Of a stretch of DNA of 64,000 nt, positions 1 to 9,500 are shown one piece after another. How positions within the stretch are numbered: the stretch's first letter is position 1; every line of letters starts with the position of its first letter. Source of the DNA: Oribacterium sp. KHPX15 (lineage in GTDB: Bacteria > Bacillota > Clostridia > Lachnospirales > Lachnospiraceae); contig NZ_FNRG01000016.1 of the NCBI RefSeq assembly GCF_900107835.1, forward strand, positions 1-64,000, in the 5' to 3' direction. The position numbers and the translations under genes are program-made. The notes beneath the pieces are model-generated. The model did not search any database and was not told where the DNA came from. It worked only from the letters and a program-made list of their open reading frames with translations.

Positions 1-189
1 CATGTACATGCTGCTTCTTGAAAAAACATTTACAAACTTATACCGAAAGATATTTATTACAGGGATTCCCTTTTGCTTTTCGGCATTGCATTTACGGAGT
101 AAGTTACCTACCTTAAAGGTTGAAATAAAATCCGAAACTGAGCAATTAATTTCTTCCTCTGAGTGCTGTCCTTGTGGTAAGATATGCAT
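1..189 (-). CDS. Transposase, N-terminal part (partial, IS4-like)
   Basis: An open frame on the minus strand starts at the ATG at 187-189 and continues in frame to base 1, giving the first 63 residues. The start follows an AAAGGA ribosome binding site 10 bases upstream. The residues around 20-63, with the segments LLRKCNAEKQKGIPVINIF and KFVNVFSRSSMYM, resemble the N-terminal pattern of DDE transposases annotated as IS4-like in clostridia. The catalytic domain is outside the window, so whether the copy is intact is unknown. The family assignment is from recall of that pattern and is tentative. Confidence 0.6.
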   Translation of the reverse strand, partial: MHILPQGQHSEEEINCSVSDFISTFKVGNLLRKCNAEKQKGIPVINIFRYKFVNVFSRSSMYM

Positions 190-290
190 ATGGCGTAAGT
201 CCTTTCTTGGTAAATGTTTTGTGGTAAATTCATTATACCTTATTTGAAAGCGACCTATGCCTTTTTATTTGTCTAAAGTATAGAGTTTTC
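1..290 (-). mobile_element. End of an insertion sequence (truncated by the window)
   Basis: This is the upstream end of an IS whose transposase runs leftward out of the window. Its promoter side is visible: a perfect TATAAT box lies on the minus strand at 232-237, about 45 bases before the transposase start. The outer boundary is near 290-298, immediately next to the stop codon of the giant signalling gene at 299-301. The far terminal repeat is outside the window, so the exact end and any target duplication cannot be defined. Confidence 0.55.
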
Positions 291-298
291 AAGGTGCA

Positions 299-3200
299 TC
301 ACACCTTTTGGGTGTGGGAAGTTTGAGTTAGTAATAAATTCAACCTGAAGAAGATCAGTTCCGATGCCGTCTTTATAAAGCCTCCGGTATCATCAACCCT
401 GCTTATTTCATAATTTTCAATGCAAAGAACTCCAATGATATCGTCTCCCTGATAAAATGGGATGCCTATCATATTTCGTACGTTCAGATATCTGAGTTTA
501 TCATATACCTCAGGATACGTTTCCCTTATGGATTCAACATCAAATCTTATGATATTTTCATATTCACGAAGATTCTCCGTGCAGTGTTCTATGAAATCCT
601 TATCTATATCACTAAAATTATAGTCATTGGGCTTTACGCCCTTTGAACAGTACTGGAATTCTGTTTTCGTTTCCTCTCCATCCTTCATAACGATATAAAC
701 CCTTGAAGCATAGAAGAATTTTGCAAGCGTCTTAAGGGCATCATCAATAACAACCCTGTGACTTTCCTGTGAGGCAAGTATACCTGCAATTTCAACCAGG
801 CATTCATTCTTCTTGTTTTCCCTCTCCATTTCAATCTCTTTATTGTAGCTTTCAGAGATATCCATAAGTATGAGAATAAAGGTACCTTCCTCACTTCCCG
901 GAACCATACGGTAATCAACCCAAGTTTTTCCAAGTACGCTGTACTTTCGTCCCGTCAGGGTTTTGCCATGTAAAGCCGCCTGATATCCATCGGTAACCCA
1001 TGTGGGGTCAGCATTGAAAAAGGTATCCCTGAATTTCCGGCCCATTATCTCATCCCGATTTTTTCCAACCTTCCTGGAGAATTTGTCATTAACATACAGG
1101 AATTCAAAATCTAAAGGATGAAGATTTGTGCTGTCAAGTATTATCTTACCGATAATATAATCCACAGGCAGATCTGTGTTTGGATCAGGAATATAATAAC
1201 CATTATCATACCCTGTGACCTTTTGCTCTTCCTGTTCCTTTTTCGCCTCGTCTTTGTTCAGAGCCTTTGCCAGATAAAGAGCTTTATTCTTCCTGTGAAG
1301 TGCGTTATTGTGTACCTTGAAGCCTATGAAATACGAAGTATTCTCAAGTAATTTCTTTACGTATTCTTCATCTCCCTTATAGTTGTCAATACCGATAAAT
1401 CCGAGAAGCTTGCCGTCATTAAAGAACGGCGCTTCAACAGCATTTCTGATTCCCTGACTTATCATATTTAAGGCTCTTGAAGGATTAACGTATTTATATT
1501 TTTCCAAATCATTTATCACGATACATTGACCGGGTTTAAATACCTCATAATCTGTCACATACGTCTTAAGCTCCACATTCTGCCATTTACTGATGACGGG
1601 CCTCACATTCGGAGCACACCACTCAAAGGTATTGCTGATACCTTCGTCAGTACACTCCATGATGTACAGGCGGTCAATTTCAAGGTTTTCCTTTAGTATA
1701 TTGATGACAGCGTTCATAGCCTTTTCGTATTCATCATCTCCGCTCAGTATCTTGGCGATACGGAAGCTGATGTCATCGATCTTATCGTTCTTATATCCAC
1801 CACCCTTTTCTGTCTTTGTACTATGATCATACAGCTCCATATTGTTGACAGCTTCTTTTGGCTCCTGAACAGATATCATTTTTTCCTTCGGCTGATTTTC
1901 ATCATTATAATCCACTATTACTATTGAAAATGTGCCTGCATGTGAAGCCGGCGCTGCAATATAATTCACCCAACGCTTAAAGGCGAAGCTATAGCATCTG
2001 TCATGGATATATTCACCCATAGATGCCCTGTATCCGACACTGATCCAGTTGCTGCTTCGAAGATCCGAGAATATTCCTGTGTAGCAATGACCAATAAGCT
2101 CTGACGCTTTCTTTCCGGTGGCATCACAATATTTTCCGTTAACATAAATATATTCAAGATCGACAGGAGTCTTATTATCTTCACTCAATACAGTTTTTGC
2201 CACAAAATACGGAAGAGGCAAACTTTCATAGTATCCGCCGATATCTAAAAGCCCGGTATTATTTTCATTGTCTCCTTTCATTCTCCTGTTCAGATCATTT
2301 TTTGCGCCTTCGTAAACATCCTGCATATCATAGCATTCAGATCCGTTAATGATACCGTATTCACCATGGACTCTTATCTCCCTGGATTCGATTTCTCTTA
2401 TAGAGCTGACATATTTCTTCCAAAGCTCTACCCGTCTGATAATATCTTCTTTCGACGTATTTCTCTTACATACGGCAAAGCAGCAGCCATATAAGCGGAA
2501 AACCGAGGTTACACGTCCGAAACTGAAAACAATGTACTTTGCGATAACCTTGATAAATTTCTCCGCTATATCTCTTCCGTAATCTTCCCTGATGTTTTCA
2601 AATTCAGGAATGTCCAGAAGCACATATGTAAAGTCTTCACCGTTGGTTCTCAGGTTGTCACCCAGTTGAGACAGAGTAACCATATGTCCATAGCTGTTCA
2701 TGAGACCGGTAACATGATCTCTCTGACTCTGATCCCTGAGAGAGGTATCAGACATCACGTCCTGATTAATATCAATAAAGTATCCCATCAGTCCCACAAT
2801 TTCTCCGTTGTTATAAACCGGAAATTTTGTGGCGGCAATATAGTGTGTTACACCATCAATGACATTCTGCCCAATGGAATTTCTGATGATCTCACCCTTT
2901 AGGAGTACCCTCTCCTCATCTGTCATAAATGGAGTATCGTCAATGTGCCATCCTACTTCTTCATCATTCTTTCCCAAAACCGCATCCGCGGAATCAAAAC
3001 CATAGAATTTCAGGAAGGCATCAGAAACACCAACAAATCTTCTGTCTTTATCCTTCCAGAAAAAACATATTTCAGAATTCAGTCTGATAGCATCCATAAG
3101 CTCATCACCTGTGATCTCTGATGAGTTTAAAGTCTTATCCTTAAACTCCCCGTAAACCTTCACATCCTGCTCGATTGTTGAAGGTCTTACACAGACTATA

Positions 3201-5629
3201 GCTTTTTTATCTTTACCACCGGAAATAAGGACAACCATGAATTTCGTCCATACATAGTTGCCATTTGGATTCTTCACCCTGAAAATATTTCTTATGATCC
3301 TGTCTTTGTTTTGAGACGAGGGATCTGTATAACGTTCTATATCAGTAAACGTCTTCCATCTGTCCATATCATCCGGATGGATATATCTCTGACGGTAATT
3401 CTTATAAAAATCCCCAATCCCCTTAGTTACACTTCCAACCTGTTCATTGTAAAGATTTGTATAAATGACGGTTATGGTGTCTTCAGCATAATCAAGGTAA
3501 TAAATGCAGTCATACGAAGAAATCACATTCCTCATGATATAGTCATGCATTTCGAGTTGTTTACTTTCTTCATATTTTCTGTCATCAATAGATGCCAGAA
3601 TCATATAGCCCTGCCTGCTGTCCGCAATAACCTTAAAGGTCAACTCAAAATATATTTTTCCGGAAACAAAAACCGTCATCTCTTCCTGATGACTGTTGAT
3701 GCATTTTTCTGCCAGCTCCCGGAATTTACGATATACAAATGTCCCTTCGGCATTGATATCAGCCTCTATTTTTGAAGCAGATAATTCTTTATCACCACCG
3801 ATGTAATCCCCGTTTTTCTTATTAAAAAATAAAAGATTAAAATTTGTCCTGTCATAGAAAAACAGAGCAAGTGCTTTATCCTGGACAACATCAATAAGAC
3901 CTGTTTTTTCATAAACAGATCTGGCTTCCCTGGTCTCCATGATAAGCCCATGGTCCGAAAGATATCTTCTGATATCCGAAACAGGAAGAGGCTTTGAATA
4001 ATAATAGCCCTGTATTTTTTCACAGCCAATGGACTTCAGAAATTCCAAATGCTCTTTAGTTTCAACCCCCTCTGCAAGGGTATGGATTCCAAGCTCCTTT
4101 GCCATCTTCACCGCCATGGTTATGATGGTTTTGGACTTTTCACTGAAATCCCTCATGAACTGCATATCGATCTTGATCTCATCAAATTCAAAATCTTTAA
4201 GAACATTAAGAGAAGAATATCCTGATCCGAAATCATCCATCCAGATTTCTATTCCTGCCTCATGAAGCCTTTTAATCTCCTTTTTGATGAGACCCTTATC
4301 ATTCATAAGAGTCGTTTCGGTTATCTCAACACAAATGAGATCCTTGCGAACATTATGTTCCTCAAGGGTATTTATAATGATATCCACAGGATCGCAATAA
4401 TCAAAGTCAGACCGGGATATGTTGACGGAAACAGGTACCACAGGATTTCCAACCTTCAGATTCCTGCCCTGTAACTCCACAACTCGTTTAACCATGAAGA
4501 TATCCAGCTTATAGGATAGCCCGTTCTCTTCAAGCAATGGTACAAAATCTCCCGGAGTAATAAATCCATAAATCGGGTCTATCCATCTTGCCAATGCTTC
4601 AAATCCGCAGACTCTTCCTGATAGTCCTCTTATGACAGGCTGCAGATAAACGTGTATCCATCCCTCATTAAGAGCCTGATCCAGATGGCTGAGTATATAC
4701 TCTGCTCTGGCATAATGCTGACCCATCTTTTCGTCAAAGCTTCCATAACCTGACCCATACTGTACCTTCTGGGCTTCACATGCCATCCTTGCGTAATCAC
4801 AGGCCAAATGCACAGACATTCCCTCATGGCAGATACACATACCTATCTTTACGGGCAGGGTTATACCGTTGTTGATTTCACAAAGCTCCTGAATAAAACT
4901 GTCAAGTTTCCCCTCAATTCCCTCATGGGGAGCTATGGCAAAGAAATGGTCTTCACCGAATCTTGCACAGTTATCACCAAAAAACTTACGCAGAAGATCC
5001 GCAAACATGCAAAGAAATTTATCGCCCTCACGAGTACCGTATCTTGCATTAAATCCCTTCATTCCGCTTAGATCCAGAGCAAGTATCACAGGGCTATCCA
5101 TCACATTGGCTATATCTTTAATAAATTTTTCCGACTTGATAAAAAAGCCCCATCTTGTTGAAAGTGATGTAAGAGGATCTTTCATCAGCTGAATTTCCGA
5201 AAGAAAGACATAGAAAAGAGGGCCTTCGTCATCATCTTTATAATATCTTCCGAAGTCCTCAATGTATTTTATATTTCCATTTTTTGTAACGATCCTGTAG
5301 CGTACCTTTTCAAACTGATCACTGTCGGTTTCAGTCTGAATATTTTTACTCTTCTTTACCTTACTGTAATCATCCTTATGAACCATGCCGGTAAATGTAC
5401 CGCCGGTAAGCTCCATGAATTCTTTTTCGGTTTCGCACTCAAATATCTTTAATAAAGCAGAATTAACATACAAAATTTCATCGTTGTCACCACCGCGATA
5501 GATAAAAAATCCTCCCGGCATAGCAGACAAACCATTTAATATGATGTTTTTTCCTTTATGTAGTCTGTGATTCATCATTTTATGCACCAATGAACGGTAA
5601 TGCAGGCTACCGTGTCGTTTCATCCCCAT
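299..5629 (-). CDS. Giant PAS/GGDEF/EAL/GAF c-di-GMP phosphodiesterase-like protein
   Basis: A 1776-residue cytosolic signalling protein with no clear membrane segment. Domains in order: PAS (about 30-150), a degenerate GGDEF (155-300, with GEDHF in place of GGDEF near 222), EAL (310-570), three PAS-like folds (590-980), a second degenerate GGDEF (980-1130, RLYGCCF at the signature), then PAS, GAF, PAS, GAF to the C terminus. The EAL domain looks catalytic: FEALARW, CVEITETTL, DDFGSGYSSL, KIDMQFM, AEGVET and QGYYYSKPLP are all present. Expected activity is therefore c-di-GMP hydrolysis, with both GGDEF domains serving as sensors or dead partners. The start has no strong ribosome binding site, and Met18/Met19 are alternatives. 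The stop is directly followed by the IS end. The ligands of the PAS and GAF domains are unknown. Confidence 0.85.
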   Translation of the reverse strand: MGMKRHGSLHYRSLVHKMMNHRLHKGKNIILNGLSAMPGGFFIYRGGDNDEILYVNSALLKIFECETEKEFMELTGGTFTGMVHKDDYSKVKKSKNIQTETDSDQFEKVRYRIVTKNGNIKYIEDFGRYYKDDDEGPLFYVFLSEIQLMKDPLTSLSTRWGFFIKSEKFIKDIANVMDSPVILALDLSGMKGFNARYGTREGDKFLCMFADLLRKFFGDNCARFGEDHFFAIAPHEGIEGKLDSFIQELCEINNGITLPVKIGMCICHEGMSVHLACDYARMACEAQKVQYGSGYGSFDEKMGQHYARAEYILSHLDQALNEGWIHVYLQPVIRGLSGRVCGFEALARWIDPIYGFITPGDFVPLLEENGLSYKLDIFMVKRVVELQGRNLKVGNPVVPVSVNISRSDFDYCDPVDIIINTLEEHNVRKDLICVEITETTLMNDKGLIKKEIKRLHEAGIEIWMDDFGSGYSSLNVLKDFEFDEIKIDMQFMRDFSEKSKTIITMAVKMAKELGIHTLAEGVETKEHLEFLKSIGCEKIQGYYYSKPLPVSDIRRYLSDHGLIMETREARSVYEKTGLIDVVQDKALALFFYDRTNFNLLFFNKKNGDYIGGDKELSASKIEADINAEGTFVYRKFRELAEKCINSHQEEMTVFVSGKIYFELTFKVIADSRQGYMILASIDDRKYEESKQLEMHDYIMRNVISSYDCIYYLDYAEDTITVIYTNLYNEQVGSVTKGIGDFYKNYRQRYIHPDDMDRWKTFTDIERYTDPSSQNKDRIIRNIFRVKNPNGNYVWTKFMVVLISGGKDKKAIVCVRPSTIEQDVKVYGEFKDKTLNSSEITGDELMDAIRLNSEICFFWKDKDRRFVGVSDAFLKFYGFDSADAVLGKNDEEVGWHIDDTPFMTDEERVLLKGEIIRNSIGQNVIDGVTHYIAATKFPVYNNGEIVGLMGYFIDINQDVMSDTSLRDQSQRDHVTGLMNSYGHMVTLSQLGDNLRTNGEDFTYVLLDIPEFENIREDYGRDIAEKFIKVIAKYIVFSFGRVTSVFRLYGCCFAVCKRNTSKEDIIRRVELWKKYVSSIREIESREIRVHGEYGIINGSECYDMQDVYEGAKNDLNRRMKGDNENNTGLLDIGGYYESLPLPYFVAKTVLSEDNKTPVDLEYIYVNGKYCDATGKKASELIGHCYTGIFSDLRSSNWISVGYRASMGEYIHDRCYSFAFKRWVNYIAAPASHAGTFSIVIVDYNDENQPKEKMISVQEPKEAVNNMELYDHSTKTEKGGGYKNDKIDDISFRIAKILSGDDEYEKAMNAVINILKENLEIDRLYIMECTDEGISNTFEWCAPNVRPVISKWQNVELKTYVTDYEVFKPGQCIVINDLEKYKYVNPSRALNMISQGIRNAVEAPFFNDGKLLGFIGIDNYKGDEEYVKKLLENTSYFIGFKVHNNALHRKNKALYLAKALNKDEAKKEQEEQKVTGYDNGYYIPDPNTDLPVDYIIGKIILDSTNLHPLDFEFLYVNDKFSRKVGKNRDEIMGRKFRDTFFNADPTWVTDGYQAALHGKTLTGRKYSVLGKTWVDYRMVPGSEEGTFILILMDISESYNKEIEMERENKKNECLVEIAGILASQESHRVVIDDALKTLAKFFYASRVYIVMKDGEETKTEFQYCSKGVKPNDYNFSDIDKDFIEHCTENLREYENIIRFDVESIRETYPEVYDKLRYLNVRNMIGIPFYQGDDIIGVLCIENYEISRVDDTGGFIKTASELIFFRLNLLLTQTSHTQKV

Positions 5630-5740
5630 GAATTAATTTTGCTATCCGTAATGATGTGTGTAGATATAGCTTCCCTCATCATTAATATTGTCGACACATT
5701 TTTTCTTTTATAAAAGATTCATGAGGATCTTATTTATAAA

Positions 5741-5778
5741 AAAATCCGGTCGGCAGTTACACTGTCGACCGGATTTTT
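5741..5778. terminator. Bidirectional terminator hairpin
   Basis: A 13-base-pair stem (ATCCGGTCGGCAG with CTGTCGACCGGAT, one G-T pair) is flanked by A's on the left and TTTTTT on the right. It lies between the 62-residue minus-strand gene and the giant signalling gene, so it probably ends the former. Confidence 0.7.
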
Positions 5779-5896
5779 TGATGTTCTCTATAATTATTTT
5801 AGATGTTTTCGTAGCTTTCCTGTTTAAATATTCTTCTCTGTGTGTTCAGGGCACAGAAAAGTACACAGCCCCAAAAACTATACTCCAGGTATTTAT

Positions 5897-6085
5897 TTAC
5901 TGTGCAATGATTCCTTCGATAACATATCTGTCTGAACCAACTGTCACATCGTTTCCGATCATTTTGCCATAAAATGGATTGTTGAAGCCTTTAACAAGAA
6001 ATTTCATCTTATCTCCTGTTTCACAATCCGTTACATAAACAAGATTATTGTTCTTTACCATTTCTTCTGTTGACTGTGCGCTCAT
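5897..6085 (-). CDS. Small hypothetical protein (62 aa)
   Basis: I do not recognise this protein. The start is placed at the ATG at 6083-6085, which follows GAGAGG at a good distance; the frame could extend 18 codons upstream but without a ribosome binding site. The product is short, soluble, has no membrane segment or signal peptide, and has one cysteine (VTDCETGD). The C-terminal half alternates short strands and glycines (GKMIGNDVTVGSDRYVIEG), suggesting a small beta fold. It is transcribed divergently from the NRPS-like gene across a 460-base gap. It lacks the Trp and Pro residues of MbtH proteins, so it should not be called one. Confidence 0.6.
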   Translation of the reverse strand: MSAQSTEEMVKNNNLVYVTDCETGDKMKFLVKGFNNPFYGKMIGNDVTVGSDRYVIEGIIAQ

Positions 6086-6545
6086 TATTATAAACCTCTC
6101 TGAATTTTTAATCCTGCGGGAATAAAAAAATATCGTCATGGTTTTTATCCGAACCTAATGTCCCGCCATTATGCTGATATGTCTGCCTTCTGCAAACCGT
6201 TTGACATATTATAATCCATTTTCCGCATTTTAAAAGAGCCCCAGATCAATTTCATTAAATTTTAATCAAATTTGGTTGAGTGTATACAATATTTTAATTT
6301 CAATTTTTAATATTTTGTGTAGAATGTTCCATTTTTTCAAGTATTAATCTAAAATGTTAGTAGGTTTTTCCTAGTTCAATAGTTAAATTTTTTGATATAA
6401 TTTTACTCAAGGTTAATGAACACAATTTGAACATTATGTTCATTATCTCAAATACGAATTAAGGTAAAACTTAAATTCATATTGGATACTGATTCTTTTT
6501 AACAATTTTACCTGATCAAATTATTGATCTGAAAAGGAGAGTAAA
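6086..6545. promoter_or_regulatory. Divergent AT-rich intergenic region before the NRPS-like gene
   Basis: This 460-base gap holds no gene that I can support. It carries a TATAAT at 6396-6401 on the plus strand, an operator-like palindrome at 6417-6441 and, at its right end, the AAAAGGAG ribosome binding site of the NRPS-like gene. The transcript start is unknown. Confidence 0.45.
6417..6441. promoter_or_regulatory. Operator-like palindrome with extra half site
   Basis: A 15-base odd-centred palindrome, TGAACATTATGTTCA (about 6428-6442), is preceded 5 bases upstream by a further half site TGAACA (6417-6422). It sits just downstream of a TATAAT and about 105 bases before the NRPS-like start codon. 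This is where a repressor or activator could bind. The regulator is unknown. Confidence 0.4.
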
Positions 6546-9500
6546 ATGGATTACAGTTATGACCAGATCGTCATCGATAACGCAGGCTACCCAGAGGTAC
6601 GTTTCGAAGAAACTCACAGTCTCTACCAGCTTCTCGAAAACGCAGCAAGGGCTTTTAATGACAAGATGTTCCTTACCTGGGCACATGAGGATACTGTATA
6701 TGAAAGAAGTTATGCAGATCTTCTGGATGCCGCAAAAAGAGTAGGTGAATGGGCATCTCAGGAGACGGAATCCCTTGGTCACGCTATGCATGCAGGCTTC
6801 TACGGACGTCTCGGTTTCAATTATCTTGCCGCACTTTTCGGTGTTAACGGTGCAGGCGGAGTTGCCACCCCGCTTGATGTTCAGCTTTCTGCTCAGGATC
6901 TTCTGAGAAATGTCAACAAGGCTGACATAGACGTGCTCTTTTATGATTTTGAGAATATCTCACAGGTATCTTATCTTAAAGAGAACAATTCCAATGTTAA
7001 GAAATTCATTTGTATCCAGAATATAATCAATCAGGACAGTGTATCTACAATTCGTAAGACTTACACCGGAAGCAGTTTTACAGACAAGTCCAGAAGTGAG
7101 GACTGCGGTATCCTCCTTTTTACTTCCGGCACCACAGGTGAGCCTAAGGGAGTAATGCTTTCCAACGCAAGCCTTATTGATAACGTATTCTGTAATGATC
7201 TTCTGGGCGATCAGTACCATGAGATCGCACTTAACGTTCTTCCCATACACCATGTATTCTGCCTTAACGGAGACGTATTCTGTCTTATGCGTTACGGTTC
7301 CTCTCTGGCAGTTTCAACTTCACTTCAAAAGCTTTTCAAAGACATCAAGCTTTTCCGTCCTACTTCCATAAGAATGGTTCCTATGATGCTGAAGCTTGTA
7401 AATAACCGTCTTCACCAGACAAAAAAGCAGCATCCTGAATGGTCAATAGATTCTGTTCGCCAGGAGGTTCTCGGGGACAGACTTTACAAGCTTGTTGGAG
7501 GCGGCGGATTCCTGGCTCCAGAACTTATGGATTCCCTTGCCGGATTTAACATTCGTGTGGGACAGGGTTACGGCATGTCCGAGCATTCTCCTAAAATCTC
7601 AGTTCCTGTTTATGATCGTCCGGAAAAACGCGGCAGTGTCGGTATCATAGTAAGAAATTGCCAGACCCGACTTGTGGAGGGTGAACTCCAGGTTAAAGGT
7701 CCGTCTGTAATGATGGGATATTACAAGGATCCTGAGGCAACAAAGGAGGCCTTTACCGAAGACGGATGGCTGAGAACCGGTGATCTTGCACGTATCGATG
7801 AGGATAATTTCATCTACCTTACAGGTCGTAAAAAGAATCTCATCATCCTGTCAAATGGGGAGAACGTTTCTCCCGAGACCATTGAGAACCTCTTTGACGG
7901 AGACATGCTTGTAACTGATATCGTTGCCCTTGAAGAAAATGATCAGATCATCGCCGAGGTATATCCTAACTTTGAATATGCCGACAATAACGGCATCAAG
8001 GATATCAAGGCTGCCGTAAAGGAGCTTGTTACAGCACATAATCAGGAGCTTCCTACCTTCGCAAGAATTTCTGATGTTGTCATCAGAAATAAACCTTTTG
8101 AGAAGACCTCTTCAAGGAAGATCATCAGAAGCAAGGTTCAGGCAGAGCGTAAGGACGTTGTAAACCAGAAGGATGTAATCGTTAAGCCTGAGAATGAGAA
8201 CCAAAAGAAGCTTATCGAGATCATTTCAGGTCTTATTGACAATGATATGATCGGTATCACTACTGACCTCTTTGCAGCCGGCATGGATTCCATGGCTTGT
8301 ATTCAGCTCATTGAAGAGGTCGAGTCCCAGATGGGTAAGATCCTAAGCTACCAGGATATCCTCAACAACCATACTGTCAAGGAGCTGGATGACTTCCTTG
8401 GAGTAACCAAGGGCATGGAGGTTCATCCTTATCAGGACAAGTATCCTCTTACCGGCATGATGATGTATTTTGCTTATGTCATCCCGGGAAATACAACAGG
8501 AAATCTTCCATTCACATTTGAACTGGATCCAAACATTGACCTTGAAAGACTCCAGGCAGCTATAGTTGAAACCATCAACGCTCATCCGGGTGTAAAGGGA
8601 ATGATACAGCCTGATCCCGAGACCCACTATCTTGCATTATATCGTCATGATGACTGGGAGCCCGAGGTTCCTATCATTGATGTACCGGATGAAAAGTGGC
8701 AGGAAACAGAGAACAGCCTTCTCAGGGCTTTCAAGTATGACGGTCAGGACAAACTCTACCATATAAGCTTATACAGAACAGAAACCCGTAAGTTTATGCT
8801 CTTTGATGTGAGCCATATTATGGGTGACGGAATAAGCATGAACATACTTCTTGAGGACGTGAATCGTGCTTATGCCGGAAAGCCTGTTGAAAAAGAAGTT
8901 TACACTGTTTATGACTACATTCTTGATGACTGTCAGATGATAAAGGATGGAGGTGTCCGTAAGGGTACCGATTATTACGGTAATCTCATGAATGGTTACA
9001 AGCTTCAGCGTTCACTTCTTAACAAGAAGGACAAGGAGGATCTGAACCACGCTGATAAGGGTGTTATCCGTAAGCGTTTTGACAAGACTTCCAAGAGAAA
9101 GATACAGAACTTCTGCAAGCTTAACGGTGTTTCGGAAAATGTTCTCTTCCTGACTTCCTTCAACTATACTGTAGGACTTTTCGCAGGTGAAGATGACGTA
9201 ACCACCTGCAGTATCCACTCAGGACGTACCGACGGTCGCTGGAGAAGACTTTGCGGATGTCTCTTTAAAACCTATTATCTCCGCTCACAGCGCATACCTC
9301 ACGAAACCTCCAATACTTTCCTGAAGCGTATGGGTAAGCAGATCATGGATTCAATGCAGAGTCCTATCGCACTTAGCCGTGAGGGCGAGATGTTCTTCCA
9401 GTATCAGGGTGATATCGTATACATTCCTGAGATCGGTGGACTTCCTGCAAAGCCTGTACACCTGCAGCTTGACTCTCTTCCATTCCATATGAATGTGCAT

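Noticed and set aside
2-247. Plus-strand open frame of 81 codons at the left edge
   Set aside because: It has no ribosome binding site, and the minus strand of the same stretch encodes a recognisable transposase N terminus.
5897-6085. MbtH-like helper for the NRPS-like gene
   Set aside because: The size fits, but the conserved Trp and Pro residues of MbtH proteins are missing and the gene is divergent.
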